From the NCBI GenBank assembly GCA_900169235.1, contig FWCC01000067.1:160675-224674 (forward strand): DNA of 64,000 bases, given 5' to 3'. The notes beneath the pieces are model-generated. The model saw only the letters and a program-made list of their open reading frames with translations, made no database searches and was not told the origin of the DNA. Position numbers and translations under genes: made by a program. Shown here piece after piece: positions 11,223 through 23,150 of this stretch. The DNA is from Zarea fungicola (Eukaryota > Ascomycota > Sordariomycetes > Hypocreales > Cordycipitaceae). Each line of letters begins with the position of its first letter. The first letter of the stretch is position 1.

Positions 11223-13415
11223 TGCTGAAATTGCCGGTTGCTACGATAACGGCGAATGAGGGTGATGATATGTGACGCAGGTTGGTGAAAGTTTGAATTT
11301 ACTTATGCTGCTTGCTTGCTTGGACTTATTGCTGCGGCAATATTTCGCTGCCGTGGCGGGAAATCAGTTGTATGTTGAATATCAGGTTTGGTACAGTTTG
11401 GAATAAAGTGGCGTGCAGTTTTGTAGATTGGAATGATTGTCTTGGTTATGACGTTGCGTCAGACGCAGCAAAAGGTGGTTTTGGGAGAGCTGCTGAAACA
11501 GTGGCCATTCTCTGCTTACATTGCGAGGCGGTGAGAACCCGATATAAAAAATAATAATAAACAATTCGCTCCCCGACAATGAGTTGTAATAAAACTCACT
11601 GCATCAATGGGAAACTGAAACAGTGCAGCGTGCTGCTAATTTTCTGTCGTGTGTCAGTTCAACTTGTTCATTTTGCGGCTCATTATGTTCTAAACGTCAC
11701 AGAATGCCAGTCATTGGTTCCTACCCTAGAGGCTAGCCACGGCAGAAAATGCATGAAATAAGACTGTTTGTCTTGGTTTAAAATTACAGCACTTTGAAGG
11801 TCGATTGGTCTGCTGATCTAGTTATTGATCCAAGTCCCAGACAAATAATTTTATCGTCCGTGAGGTTGCTTGTTTCTTGGTTTTTTGCATGGGGTTGGCC
11901 GAGTCAGGCTGGCCAGTAATAAAAACCGTGAAATGTAGGCCCGACGGCAACTCGCGGTTGAAAATTACCTAAGACACTTGAAATTTCGTTGCAGGATCAT
12001 CCCCAACCGTGCCTCGGGCTTCCTGATTCCCCGACATATCTAGTTAAATTCCGAAATTGACAATTGGCATGGACAGCTTCTTGCACAACCGAGCCAACGT
12101 CCATTACAAGTTAGATGTTGACAAGCAATTAAAGTCGACAACATTGGATGGTATGCAGGTAGAGACGCTTGGGGCTGCACAGACCGGGTACCTGGACAGC
12201 GGCCCGTGCCAATGTAACTTGCATGGCAGCACATGTGCGACCGAGGCGGTGAGGGGTACAGCGCTGTGTAAGGGGCGGCATGTATCGGTAGCGGTGTTCG
12301 GCCAGGGCAGTGGTGGCCTGTATTCGTAGGGCTCATCTGGTAAGTGGTACCCAGTAATAACAACCGTCTTGCCCACCAACAGGGACTCTGATTGCAGCCG
12401 CGGGCTCTGTTGGAACCCCTGTAATTGATGGCGCACTAACGCGTTCAAACAGTGCTCCCGACCTGCAATCCAGCCAGTGGTTCCAGGGCTGCTAGTTGGG
12501 CCACCCCAGAAAACAACCCCACCAACGATTGTGCTAGCGGCTCTGCGCACGCCTAAAGAAGAAACAAACGCTCGTTGCGTTTTATTAGCGTAGATATGAA
12601 TTGCAGGTGGATAGGTAGGCAGTTGCCAGTTGTTGAAGGCTGGGTAATTTACAGGTTTATTATGTGGCTGTGGCTGCAAACACTGGGTAACCGAACCGAG
12701 CGCATTGTGACCCAGCAAGTACCGAGTGTTGTCCAGCGAGATATATTCTGACCATGCCTTGCCGTCTTGTCAGACGGACTGGTGGTAGCCTACACCGGAT
12801 CCTGCAGGCTATATAGCACTGCAGACGCATTATTTACCAGGTTGCATCGTACATCGACCACGATTCGAAACACCAATGGTGTCCATGTCGTTCCAGTGGC
12901 ACACTAGCCTGAAGCTTTTTGGTGCCAGCTACCCGCTCACCCACTATCATGCGCTACAGCACCCACTCTGACATGCCGCACCAGCTGCACAGTCCACTGC
13001 TGGTGCACCACCAAGTCCCTCCTCCACCTGATAGCTTCTCCATTTCGCGTTTTTGTTCAGGGGTGGGTGTGCGCAAGACGGACCCCCCCAAGACTTTTTG
13101 CCCGCCCACGTTTCTCCCCAGCATCGAGTGTTTCCTAGCGGCTCATGTTTTCTCCCCGAGTCTCGACTTTCATTCCTTAGGATTAATCTACGACAAAACA
13201 CAACACCGTTTATTTACTCTAGCGATTGGAACTTCATGTTGTTGCTTGGCCTGGTGTTGTTACCCGGCCACCAGCAACCTCAATCTCAGTCGGCTGGCTA
13301 GCTCTTATAGACGAAATTCTACCTCAATTCCACTGCAGAACTCTAGAGCCATTTCTACGAGGCCACTCCGTGTACAGGTTGTCGCATTGTCGACACTCGC
13401 AACAATATTGTTGCC
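11223..13415. other. intergenic, no supported gene
   Basis: About 2.2 kb between two divergent genes (acetyltransferase and DOCK GEF). The part near 13,000-13,415 is pyrimidine-rich and probably 5' UTR/promoter of the GEF. An open frame at 12104-12718 (minus) has no ATG at its start and no recognisable domain; I do not call it a gene. Confidence 0.6.
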
Positions 13416-16400
13416 ATGCCTTGGCACCCGTTGCCTCGCATCGCCTTCGCGGTTGCAACTTTTCCTTTCACTGCCGAACGACCTGCCGACCTACCACTCG
13501 AAATTGGCGATGAGCTCTACATCATTGAAGAGACGGCCGACGGCAACTGGCTGAGGGGTTATCTTGTTGCCCCTCCCAGTCTGCTTGCCGGACTCACTTC
13601 TGTTCAAGGCCAGACGCTAGAAGCAAGAGTCTTTAGCGGCATATTCCCTCGCAGCTGTGTCGAGGTGCGAGAGATGCTTGGCGAGCCCGAAAACGGAGAT
13701 GACGACCAAGCCCAAGATGTTGATATCAAAATCACCGAGACACGCGAAGAAGAGGACCGATCTGAGGACTCGGCCAAGGGTGGACTTGGCAGTGAGAATG
13801 AGAACATCCACCGACCCCTCAAGTCAAAACACTGGCGCAAACGTCGAACGCCTTTGCAAGAGTTGCCCAATGGTACCACTCCAAAACTAGCGGTACCTGT
13901 TAAACGAGATCCCAGGGTGCCACGGCCACCGGCACCAGTACCGATGTTGAAAATTGGCGACGAAACACCCACATCCGCTTCTGAACCCCTCATCGACGAA
14001 ATATCCTCCTGCCTGCGCGAATGGCACTCCAAAAACCTGCATCAACTTCTGCTCGCCAGAGAATACACCAAGCTCGATCAACTTTCACGGCTAATTACAA
14101 ATCTCAACCTCCACCGCCAACAATTTCTATACAATGTCCTCACCGCACGCGAATACGAGATTCTAAGGGAAAAGACGGTATGGGATCTCGTACAAGTGAA
14201 TAAGCTCTGTGGTGGTGAGGTCATTGTGCGTGATCCTGGTGCACGGGGTCGTATCCTGACTGGCGACGACTCTGTTGTTGCCCTCACAGAGTTGCAGTCG
14301 AGCATGAGTGTGCTCGATGAGCCTCCCAAGGCAACTATTGAGCTTGCTAGCCTCCACCACTTGCTTCTAGACGTCAAAGGCTTCGCAGGCGCTTCTGCCG
14401 AGGAAACCCGTTTAGTCACCTACTTAGCCAGCAAGCCTCACCATGATAAGCCGATCAGTCTTTCGGAAGCCTTCATAATAGATGTTCCTGCTGGTCGCAC
14501 CCTAGGTAGCCTCATACAGGACGGAGCTACGCGGACACTATTTACAGACCTATCTAGCCTTGATATTGGTGACGTTACAGCAGCCGAATCTGATCTCTAT
14601 CTAGTTGTCAAAGTCTTGTCTCCGCAAAAGGTCGACATGGTATCACCCCAGTCCCGGTCTGGTAGTGTCGGCGACAACTTTTACACTCGAGAACACACCA
14701 AGTCACTGCCGATTGGTGGGGGTAAAGGCTCCAGACGAAGCTTCATGTGGGCCGCCAAGTCGACGCGATCCAACTTTTCACGAGGCTCAGCCTTTTCAAA
14801 GATGGATTCAGTCAATGAGCAGCATGCGGACCGACCATATTCCAACCGTACAGACAGCCGCGACGACCATGGTCCCCCTAGTTCTGCGGGCTCGCAAGCT
14901 AGCCTGGCAATTGAAGAAGCTCAAACCGTTCAGCGCACGGTTGGCGTGGGTGTTATGAAGCTCAATGCCATCATGAAGCAGGATGAAGAAATCGAACATG
15001 TCATCGGAATCTGGGCACCAACCACGAGAGCGACCACCGAGAGAGAAATGAGTGATGATTGGAACCCCATCATTCGAGAGCTCATGGGAAGTTCTTCAGA
15101 ATACTTTGAAAGAGCGAAACGAGGGGAACGTTTGCAGGTGTCCCTGAAAGGGTTTGATCACCCAGATGCCGACGCTCTGATCAAAGAAACGCCGACAGTC
15201 TTGGCTGGCATCTCCAAGACAAATAGGATTGGATTCTCTGGTGCACCCACACGCCCAAGATCTGACATTTATTTAACACTCAACACGGCAGCTCTCGCAA
15301 AGCAAAATCTTCTGTCTAGGTATGGAGGAAGTGCCACCAGTATGCCACCTGGAATGTTGGCCACAAATCTGCAAGTAACGTTGGAAGTTCGAAATCGATC
15401 TGGGTCAAAGATTGAGAATTGTATCTTCCCGTCTTCAAACAGCACCGGTGTGACTACATTCAAATCTGTCGCTGTTGAACGTGGTGATTCATGGAACCAG
15501 ACACTGCGTCTATCACTGCCTGCCGATCTTGTCTCTGAATCTCATGTTGTTATGTTCATGAGTGATATGCCCAATCCTCCATTTGCTGTTGCGCATATGC
15601 CCTTGTGGGACAGAGAGGCGTTTATCCGCGATGGCGCGCACGGCCTGTTACTCTATAAAATAGATGAATATACTTCGACGGCACAAGCTGGACCTACTGG
15701 AAAAGGTGGCTACCTTTCCACTATTTGGGCCCCTAGAGGCATTGATGAGCGCGCGGTAGAGGTAACAGGACCTCTCGCGTTGCTTCTCGCGGACACTTAC
15801 TTGTGCAGCACGCGTTTCTCACAGGACCGTATTATTCTCGGGCTTTTGAAATGGAAGGAGCTGTCCCAAGAGGACCTAACAACTGTTCTTCGTCAAATTA
15901 ACTTTGTGCCAGAAATTGAGGTTGTCAAGCTTCTGGGCAATGTTCTTGACAGTCTGTTTGGTATCTTGGTTGAACACTCGGGTAACAATGAGTACGAAGA
16001 CCTTGTTTTCACGGCTTTGGTTAGGGTGCTAGGAATTGTTCACGACCGGCGATTCAATCTGGTTCCCCTCGTTGACCAGTACGCAGAGAAGCAGTTTAGC
16101 TACCCTTTCGCAGCTTCCTGTCTCGTGCGTGCCCTTACGCGATTGCTGCAACACCCCACGGAAACCGAGACTGCCCGGAAGCTGAGGTCCACGTTCAAGA
16201 TTGTCCGGCACATTCTCAAGTTCATCACACATGCGCGCGGTCAACAGCGAGCAAAGGAGGCAGGGATCGGCATCAAGACCTCTGCTCAAGGGTTCACGAA
16301 GCAACTGCGTGCGATTTTCAAAGCTCTCGAGGAGATGATGCGAAACCCCGCTCCAGTGCTAGTTGGTAGCCAGACTTTGGTTGTGCAGCATTTCCATACC

Positions 16401-19400
16401 TGGCTGCCTGAGCTCACAGATATGCTCACTGCTGAGGAAATCCTCCACATCGCCATTGACTTTATGGACTCTTGTACTGATGTTAAGGGCAAATTGATTC
16501 TATACAAGCTCGTGCTCATTATCAACTACTCCAAGCTGGATATTTTTAGCCACCCTGACCAGCGATCTGCTCTGAGCGCCAACACTGTCCGCTGGATCAG
16601 CCCGCATTGGGGCCACTGCCCTGACATGACTGAGCAGTGGAAGAGCCAGACTCGACTATGCTGCTCTATTCTTGCAAATCAGCTAGAGTACATTGGCCCT
16701 GAGATTCCTGACCACGCACCACGAGTCATCGACTCGTATCTATCAATTCTCGCATCACCACCGCCGGCGCGAAAGAAACTTTCACTCCTGTTTCCTTCTT
16801 CTTACCCATTTCCGACAAGGACGACTGCCCAGGATGTGGAATTCGACGAAGCATTGGCAGAATTATCGGCCATCCTCTCGGCCATTTCAAGCTCACCAGC
16901 CGGAATGCAACTTGAATTGGCTGATAGTAGCATCCAGACTATGATAGAAAATGTGCTTCAAGTACAGTTGAGTATTTTGAAAGGTGAGGCATTCCCCGAG
17001 GGCTGGCTTAGTGTTCACATCTATCATCACAAGTCAGCCATGTGCACTCTGCAATATCTCGCCACAATCCTTCTGGAATCATTCCTGCCTCACCCAGATG
17101 ATGCCGAGACATTTAACACGGATCTGTGGAAGCTGTTCTTTGAGACGCTGCTTACCCTCGTTGGCAGCCCATGTCTTGCTCTGGAAACATTTCCTGAGCA
17201 GAAGAGAAGAGCAGTTTGGAAAATTGCTGGCGATGTGCGAGAGGATGGCGCTGCACTGCTGCGTAGAACGTGGGAAGCCATCGGATGGGAATCAACTATG
17301 GAAGAACGTAGCAGATATGGAGTGGCAAAGATGGGCGGTTACCAAGTCCAGTACGTTCCTGGTCTCGTTGGGCCCATCGTTGAGCTGTGCTTGAGCGTGC
17401 ACGAAGGCCTGAGAAGAATGGCAGTGGAGGTATTGCAAAGCATGATTGTTAGTGAATGGACGTTGAGCGAAGATCTCCTGGTCATACAGACGGAAATGGT
17501 CGACTGCCTCGATACCTACTTCAAAACCAAGCCTCTGACAGAAGCTGTCTTGCAAAAGCTTTTCCTCGGAGAGCTAATGGAGAGATTCGTCACACTTTCT
17601 GGATCTGGCGATGAGCCTCTGACGGAAGCTCTGCAAGATCTAACGGGCACTTTGGATGAGTTTTTGGACCTCCTTGTTGCAGTTCACAGTGGAGAAAATG
17701 GCGGCGGAGCTTCTGACATCATTAATCGCCTTCGACTGATGGAGTTTCTACGAGATATGCAAAAGGAAGAGATTTTTGTACGATATGTCCACCAGCTGGC
17801 CAACTTGCAAGCAGAGTCGCGAAACCACGCGGAGGCAGGTCTCGCGCTGAGACTACATGCTGAGCTCTATGAGTGGGATCCAAACCGACAGACGCCTGCG
17901 ATGAACGACCCGGCGTATCCCGCTCAAACGCATTTTGAGCGCAAGGAAAGAATATACTTTGACATGATTAAGCATTTTGAAGAGGGCGAGTCCTGGAGCA
18001 ATGCGTTAACGGCCTACAAGGAACTTCAAGTTCAATACGAAACCAATATTTACGACTTTGCTAAGCTCGCACGCGCTGAGCGCGCTATCGCGACCATTTA
18101 CGAAACCATTTCAAAGAGTGACAAGCTCGTTCCCAAGTACTTTAAGGTTATTTACCGAGGTCTTGGGTTCCCAGCTACCCTACGAGACAAGCAATACATT
18201 TATGAAGGCTCTCCCAACGAGCGGGCTGCGGCGTTTACGGATAGGATGCAAGAGCAGTACCCGTCGGCAAGAATCATCACATCAGAGGATGGCGACGAGG
18301 TCGAAGGCCAGTTCTTGGTCATATCCGTGGTGACACCGCACCGTGACCTGACACACCAGATCTACCAACGAACTCGGGTTCCGCAGGTCATTCGTGACTT
18401 TTTACTTTCTTCACACCCGCAAGTTTTTGCCATGACAGCTAAACGATCAACATCCGGCCCAGTACATGGGCACTATTCCGAGAAACTGGTATTCACAACG
18501 GCCGAACCATTCCCGACAATCCTGCGGCGTAGTGAAATTATTGATGTCAATGAGCTCGAGCTGTCTGCTCATGAGACTGCGCTGGAGCGTATCGTGCGCA
18601 AGACACAAGAGATGGCAGCGCTGGAGCGTCACGTTTCCGAAGGTGAAGACCAGAACATGCAGCTTCTTGTGGACGCCGTAACAGTTTCCGTGAACCCAAA
18701 TTCTGATCAAAGTGTGGCCTGCTATCGCAAGCTTCTCCCTGAGCCCAAGGGCGATAATGATGAAGAAGCTAGCGAAGAGGAGGAAGACGAGGACGAAGAA
18801 GAGCTAAGTCCTAGCAATGCAGCCATCAAGACCGCTCTTATCGACCACGCTATGATGCTCAAGAGGTGCCTAGCACTGTTTGCTCGAACCAAGCCAGATC
18901 CCTTCACCACAAATAGGCACGACGAATTGCACCGACATTTCGAAAGCACCTTTGCCCCCGAGATCGCTACATTTGCACCACCAGTTCCCGCCATACCCTC
19001 AGTGTCTACCCCATCAACAGTTTTCAGAGGCAATTCACCGTCCGTTGAACAGAGCCCGAGATGGCAAGCCTTTAATTCGCCCAATGGTGGTGCAAAACTG
19101 GAAGAAGCCTCGGTCGTTCGCCGTGTCTCGCTACAACATCCTCGAGGCACTCGCTTGAGTTTCCTTGGGGGAAAGAAGAAGAGTGGCGAGCACCAGTCGG
19201 ACCTGAATGGAATCAACGAATCGCCGCGAGGAAGTACCCACAAGCGTAGCCTGAGTAGAGAGAACGGCATGCGCCCGGTCATTGTCCCGTCATATTCGGC
19301 CGAGGTCACCGGCGGGGGAGTCGGAGGGGGGGCTGTTGGCGGAAAGCGACGAGGCAGTTCGACAAGCACAGAACGGCGCGAGTCGCAGGACGACAAACAT

Positions 19401-19526
19401 GCGCCAGCCAAGGACTCTGGTCTGATGAAGCGCGGCGGCAGTGTGCGAAAGCGATTCAGCATGCTCAAGCTGGGCATGAAGAGCAGCAAGAACAATGCTG
19501 TCATGGGCAGTGTTGACGAAGAATAA
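13416..19526 (+). CDS. dck1: DOCK-family guanine nucleotide exchange factor (Dck1-like)
   Basis: Single uninterrupted exon, 2036 aa, ATG in MPWHPLPR. Residues about 8-85 form an SH3 domain (ATFPFTAERPADLPLEIGDEL, DGNWLRGYL, FSGIFPRSCVEV). A DHR-1/C2 domain lies around 605-760 (SDIYLTLNTAALAKQN, LQVTLEVRNRSGSKIENCIF). A long helical middle part follows, then the catalytic DHR-2 domain around 1450-1830 (NHAEAGLALRLHAELYEW, KYFKVIYRGLGFPATLRDKQYIYEG). An acidic run sits near residue 1785 inside the DHR-2 part, and the tail after 1850 is Ser-rich and basic. SH3-DHR1-DHR2 is the architecture of yeast Dck1, which acts with Lmo1 on Rho5/Rac-type GTPases. The target GTPase is inferred. Confidence 0.92.
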   Translation: MPWHPLPRIAFAVATFPFTAERPADLPLEIGDELYIIEETADGNWLRGYLVAPPSLLAGLTSVQGQTLEARVFSGIFPRSCVEVREMLGEPENGDDDQAQDVDIKITETREEEDRSEDSAKGGLGSENENIHRPLKSKHWRKRRTPLQELPNGTTPKLAVPVKRDPRVPRPPAPVPMLKIGDETPTSASEPLIDEISSCLREWHSKNLHQLLLAREYTKLDQLSRLITNLNLHRQQFLYNVLTAREYEILREKTVWDLVQVNKLCGGEVIVRDPGARGRILTGDDSVVALTELQSSMSVLDEPPKATIELASLHHLLLDVKGFAGASAEETRLVTYLASKPHHDKPISLSEAFIIDVPAGRTLGSLIQDGATRTLFTDLSSLDIGDVTAAESDLYLVVKVLSPQKVDMVSPQSRSGSVGDNFYTREHTKSLPIGGGKGSRRSFMWAAKSTRSNFSRGSAFSKMDSVNEQHADRPYSNRTDSRDDHGPPSSAGSQASLAIEEAQTVQRTVGVGVMKLNAIMKQDEEIEHVIGIWAPTTRATTEREMSDDWNPIIRELMGSSSEYFERAKRGERLQVSLKGFDHPDADALIKETPTVLAGISKTNRIGFSGAPTRPRSDIYLTLNTAALAKQNLLSRYGGSATSMPPGMLATNLQVTLEVRNRSGSKIENCIFPSSNSTGVTTFKSVAVERGDSWNQTLRLSLPADLVSESHVVMFMSDMPNPPFAVAHMPLWDREAFIRDGAHGLLLYKIDEYTSTAQAGPTGKGGYLSTIWAPRGIDERAVEVTGPLALLLADTYLCSTRFSQDRIILGLLKWKELSQEDLTTVLRQINFVPEIEVVKLLGNVLDSLFGILVEHSGNNEYEDLVFTALVRVLGIVHDRRFNLVPLVDQYAEKQFSYPFAASCLVRALTRLLQHPTETETARKLRSTFKIVRHILKFITHARGQQRAKEAGIGIKTSAQGFTKQLRAIFKALEEMMRNPAPVLVGSQTLVVQHFHTWLPELTDMLTAEEILHIAIDFMDSCTDVKGKLILYKLVLIINYSKLDIFSHPDQRSALSANTVRWISPHWGHCPDMTEQWKSQTRLCCSILANQLEYIGPEIPDHAPRVIDSYLSILASPPPARKKLSLLFPSSYPFPTRTTAQDVEFDEALAELSAILSAISSSPAGMQLELADSSIQTMIENVLQVQLSILKGEAFPEGWLSVHIYHHKSAMCTLQYLATILLESFLPHPDDAETFNTDLWKLFFETLLTLVGSPCLALETFPEQKRRAVWKIAGDVREDGAALLRRTWEAIGWESTMEERSRYGVAKMGGYQVQYVPGLVGPIVELCLSVHEGLRRMAVEVLQSMIVSEWTLSEDLLVIQTEMVDCLDTYFKTKPLTEAVLQKLFLGELMERFVTLSGSGDEPLTEALQDLTGTLDEFLDLLVAVHSGENGGGASDIINRLRLMEFLRDMQKEEIFVRYVHQLANLQAESRNHAEAGLALRLHAELYEWDPNRQTPAMNDPAYPAQTHFERKERIYFDMIKHFEEGESWSNALTAYKELQVQYETNIYDFAKLARAERAIATIYETISKSDKLVPKYFKVIYRGLGFPATLRDKQYIYEGSPNERAAAFTDRMQEQYPSARIITSEDGDEVEGQFLVISVVTPHRDLTHQIYQRTRVPQVIRDFLLSSHPQVFAMTAKRSTSGPVHGHYSEKLVFTTAEPFPTILRRSEIIDVNELELSAHETALERIVRKTQEMAALERHVSEGEDQNMQLLVDAVTVSVNPNSDQSVACYRKLLPEPKGDNDEEASEEEEDEDEEELSPSNAAIKTALIDHAMMLKRCLALFARTKPDPFTTNRHDELHRHFESTFAPEIATFAPPVPAIPSVSTPSTVFRGNSPSVEQSPRWQAFNSPNGGAKLEEASVVRRVSLQHPRGTRLSFLGGKKKSGEHQSDLNGINESPRGSTHKRSLSRENGMRPVIVPSYSAEVTGGGVGGGAVGGKRRGSSTSTERRESQDDKHAPAKDSGLMKRGGSVRKRFSMLKLGMKSSKNNAVMGSVDEE

Positions 19527-20811
19527 GAAGAAGAGCAAGAAAGCGACGAATTACCTTGTTTGCATGTCCCACAACTGATTTCCATAACCAAACAGGGCTG
19601 CAAAAGATTCTGACTTAGCGAAATCACACTACATTGGCGCCTTTGCGCCCTTTTCATCTGCGAAGAATTCCCTGATGCATGTTATCATCATATTAGCAAC
19701 AAACACACACTCTCATTTCTGACTTTCTTTTTCCCTTATACTTCATTTCTTTTTCCTTTTTTCACATCAGTTTTATATATTTATATTTTATTGTTTTCTT
19801 TTTGTTTTCTGGCTAGGTGTTCTGGATACCACTGGTCACACGCATATTCTGCTAGAATATGAAGGGACCAATCAACCCCATACCCTTTTTCTTCTTTCAC
19901 TGTTTGACGCCTGAGATTGGGCTTTTTATATTAAAATATCCACAAAGAATATATATAATTCAATGTAATATCTTTCCAGCCATTTCTTGAAACACTTAGA
20001 TTTCTGTGATAGAAATTAACTACCGTCTTGTCTATGATTCATACGAAAATCGGAGCGGGAAACTGACAGAACGGAGGCAAGCTCATCCCAAGAGATGCCT
20101 TTGACCGTATTGGCGCGTGATTATGCAGACTGTATCGCAACATAGGACCTTTCGGTAAGAAATGGATAGTGCAAGAGGGCTGAAAAGTATTTCAAGAAGG
20201 GCTACGAGCCAAGTCGGTTAGGGCTGTTGAATGAAGGTTCCTGCCACAAATGAATCGCTTCTCCTCGCCCCAAAGAAGGAGCGGTAAGTGGGGGAACGTA
20301 TTGACGAGGTAGTAGTGTTGTATCTACCAACTCTGGTTTGGCATCTCGTCACTCCGAGCAGTTCTCCAGAAATAAAACCACTGTCGATAGGTCAAAGAAA
20401 CCAACGTCTATTTTCCGAAGCGACAATTCATTGTCCAGTTTTTCTCTCCCAGTTAATCAACCTATCCACACCGAAATGAAATAGTTTTACTCATCGAAAT
20501 GTAGAAAGTGGCCATGAATTGGGATTGGAGCTTGTGTTTAATCTACGCTACCTCAAACCAGCTTCATAAACTGCTCAGTAAATAGAATCTAGTCTACTCC
20601 TATTCTAACCAAAACGAACTAGACATCATATCATACATATAACGTCCCTGCCATAGCTAGTCATGTAAATGTCCTTTTCTCTGCCAGACTGTCGCTTATA
20701 TACATGTAATAAAAAAATAATTTCTTGACAGAAGATGACAAGATGGTATCTATTCCTCAGGCCCTCTACATATAATGCTTTGACCACATGCAAGATGAAA
20801 AAATAATAATC
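19527..20811. other. intergenic, convergent 3' ends
   Basis: 1.3 kb between the stops of the DOCK GEF and the ABC transporter. It is T-rich just downstream of the GEF (19720-19800) and AT-rich further on, as expected for 3' UTRs. No gene or repeat recognised. Confidence 0.55.
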
Positions 20812-23150
20812 TTACGCCGTCAGTTCCGCCATGCGTCTCTCCAGCTCGGGCACCTGCCGCAGCTTAACATCCAACTCTTCCTTCTCATCCTCCAGCTTCA
20901 ACCTCTTCTCCGCATCCAATTTGGTAAATACATAATGCCCTTGGCCATCAAACTGCAAAATATGCGTATGGTATTTCCACAAGCTCCGTCGATGACTCAC
21001 AGTCATCAGTGTAATCCCCAGCGCTTTGGCATTGTCATACATGATCTTCTCCGTCTCCAGCGTCACGCTGCTCGTGCACTCATCCAGAATGGCGTACTTG
21101 GGCCGGTGATAAAAGAGACGTGCCATGGCGACGCGCTGCTGTAGACCCCCCGAGAGGACATCGCGCCACTCGGCCTCGGCGTCCCAGCCTTCATCGTAGA
21201 GATCGACCAGGTGCGCGAGGTCGAGTGTCTTGAGGATGGCGAGCAAGTCGGCATCGGTGGCGCCTCGCTGACGCATTTGGCGGAGTGAGTCGGGGTAAAT
21301 GATTTGCTGGCGGAGAGAGCCGCGCGAGAGATATGGACGCTGGGGAAGGTAAAAGATGGAGGTAAAGGGCGGCTTATGCACGGTACCGCCGTAGACGGGC
21401 CAGAGACCGCCGAGAATGCGGAAGAGGGAGGACTTGCCACAGCCGTTAGGACCGACGACGAGGAGATGGTCGCCATGTTTGATGGAAAAGGAGAGTGCCT
21501 TGACGAGGACATCACCGTTGGGGGAGACAATCGGCCTATGATGGACAGTTAGCACAAATGTGTACAAGAGGAACAACTTGGGGTTAAAATGAATGCAAGA
21601 CGTACACATTCTCAAAGGTAATATCCTTGCTCTCGTGGATGGTTCCACGGCCTTGGAGAACCGCCTCATTGTCTTCAGTACCCGACGAAGAAACCAGATT
21701 CTTCTCAAAATGCCCCGACTGAATGTCATCCATGACAGCGAGTAGCGAGTCGACACGCGAAGTATAGCCCGCCAGCTCCATGATCTCGCGGTATGAAAAC
21801 ATGATGCGTCCAAAGGCGTCCGACGCCGAGAGCAGCATGCGTCGGTTGGTCACAAAAGATTCGGTGCGGTCGCCCATGCTCACCATGCCGGCTTGCGCAC
21901 CGGGAAGCTTGACAAAGACGGGAACACTGCAGAGGACGAGGCCGAGGGCGCCCCAAAAGTACTTGATGACAAAATCCTCCATGAAGCCGTGGTAGAAGCG
22001 GCGGCGCAGAATGTAGTTGACGTGCTTGATCAGGGTAAAGTAGCCCTTGTCAAGCGTGTCCTTTTCGGCCGTGTGGCCGTTGTAGAGGGCAATCTCCTCG
22101 GCGTAGTCGATGAGACGTGAATGCTGGAAGCGGAACTCGCCCTCGAGGCGGGCCTCGTCAGCGACGTATTTGCCAAAGGGTGGGGTGAGGACGCGCATCA
22201 CATTGGCGGAAAGCTGGACGAGCAGGGACATGAAGACGACGCCCTCGCCACCAACGCTCTTGGAGAGAGAGTATGTGTAGATGGTCTAGACAAAGTTAGA
22301 TCGGGTGTTTTCTAGATGTAGACGAGAGGTAGGGCATGCATACCATGTCAAGTATAGGCTTGGCCAGGTTGCTGTATAGTTCAGCCAGACTGTTTGAGAA
22401 TTTGGACACATCAACGGCAATGAGCTGATCGGGGTTCTTTATACGGTCGTCGAGAGCCGAAATGCCGTAAAAAGTGAGGTTGGAGAGATATTTATCGTGA
22501 ATGTATTGGGTAAGTCGTGTTCTGTAGCTTAGCGAGAGCTCTGCTTGATGATATGACAACTGGAGAGAAGAAACAGTTAGCGACTCGAACAGCTGTGCAT
22601 GGCCACGCCGGATTTTAGTAATTCCTACCATGGAATTCGTAAATGTAGCAGGAACCGCAATCACCATCCACCACACAATTCTCGACAGAAACTCTTTCCC
22701 ATTGCCTCGCACCAGGGCCTTGACAATCGCACCGTCCATCTCGGCGACCTTGAGACTGATAATGGTGCGCAGAATCAAAAAGAAGCTGTGGCTTATGAGC
22801 AGCCTGGCCTCTTTGCTGCGCCATCCGGGGACGACGATGCGAATCAGGCGCATGAGCGATCGGAAAAAGGCGCGATCGAGGGCGACTCTCTTCTTCGGGG
22901 CCGCACCGCCGGACCCGGCCGTCGTCGCCTCGAGCGTGGAGGTGGTGGTGGTACGGCGCGACTCGCGGGCCGAGGCGGCTTTTTGCTCGGCAATGGCATT
23001 GCGGATACGGTGGACGAGGGCGACGAAGAGGGTGATCCAGACGGCGCGGGAGATGCGGGAGCGGTTGGCGACGTAGAGCTGGATGAGCTGGGCGACGAGG
23101 CTGCGGACGTTGAAGTTGCCTGGCAGGGCCAACTTGGATTGCGTCGCCAT
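20812..23150 (-). CDS. pxa2: peroxisomal ABC half-transporter, subfamily D
   Basis: Four exons, complement(20812..21535, 21606..22285, 22344..22559, 22629..23150), 713 aa. One N-terminal transmembrane region (about 75-470) is followed by one nucleotide-binding domain, the half-transporter layout of ABCD proteins that import (acyl-CoA) fatty acids into peroxisomes. Visible motifs: the ABCD segment [22 protein letters not shown], loop [13 protein letters not shown], Walker [10 protein letters not shown] (about 501-509), signature LSGGLQQR (about 601), Walker [10 protein letters not shown] and switch His in VSHRRSLW. The 69-nt intron at 22560-22628 lies in frame without a stop; it is called because removing it restores [19 protein letters not shown] and because it has a CTAAC branch site. 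Length suggests the Pxa2/PMP70-like member; the partner is not in the window. Confidence 0.9.

Noticed and set aside
12104..12718. 204-codon minus-strand open frame
   Set aside because: Its first codon is not ATG, the composition is not protein-like, there is no domain or splice partner, and a plus-strand frame overlaps it.
18722..19657. 311-codon minus-strand frame opposite the DOCK gene 3' end
   Set aside because: It is the antisense shadow of the acidic and Ser-rich C-terminus of the GEF, which gives Ser/Pro/Arg runs on the other strand.
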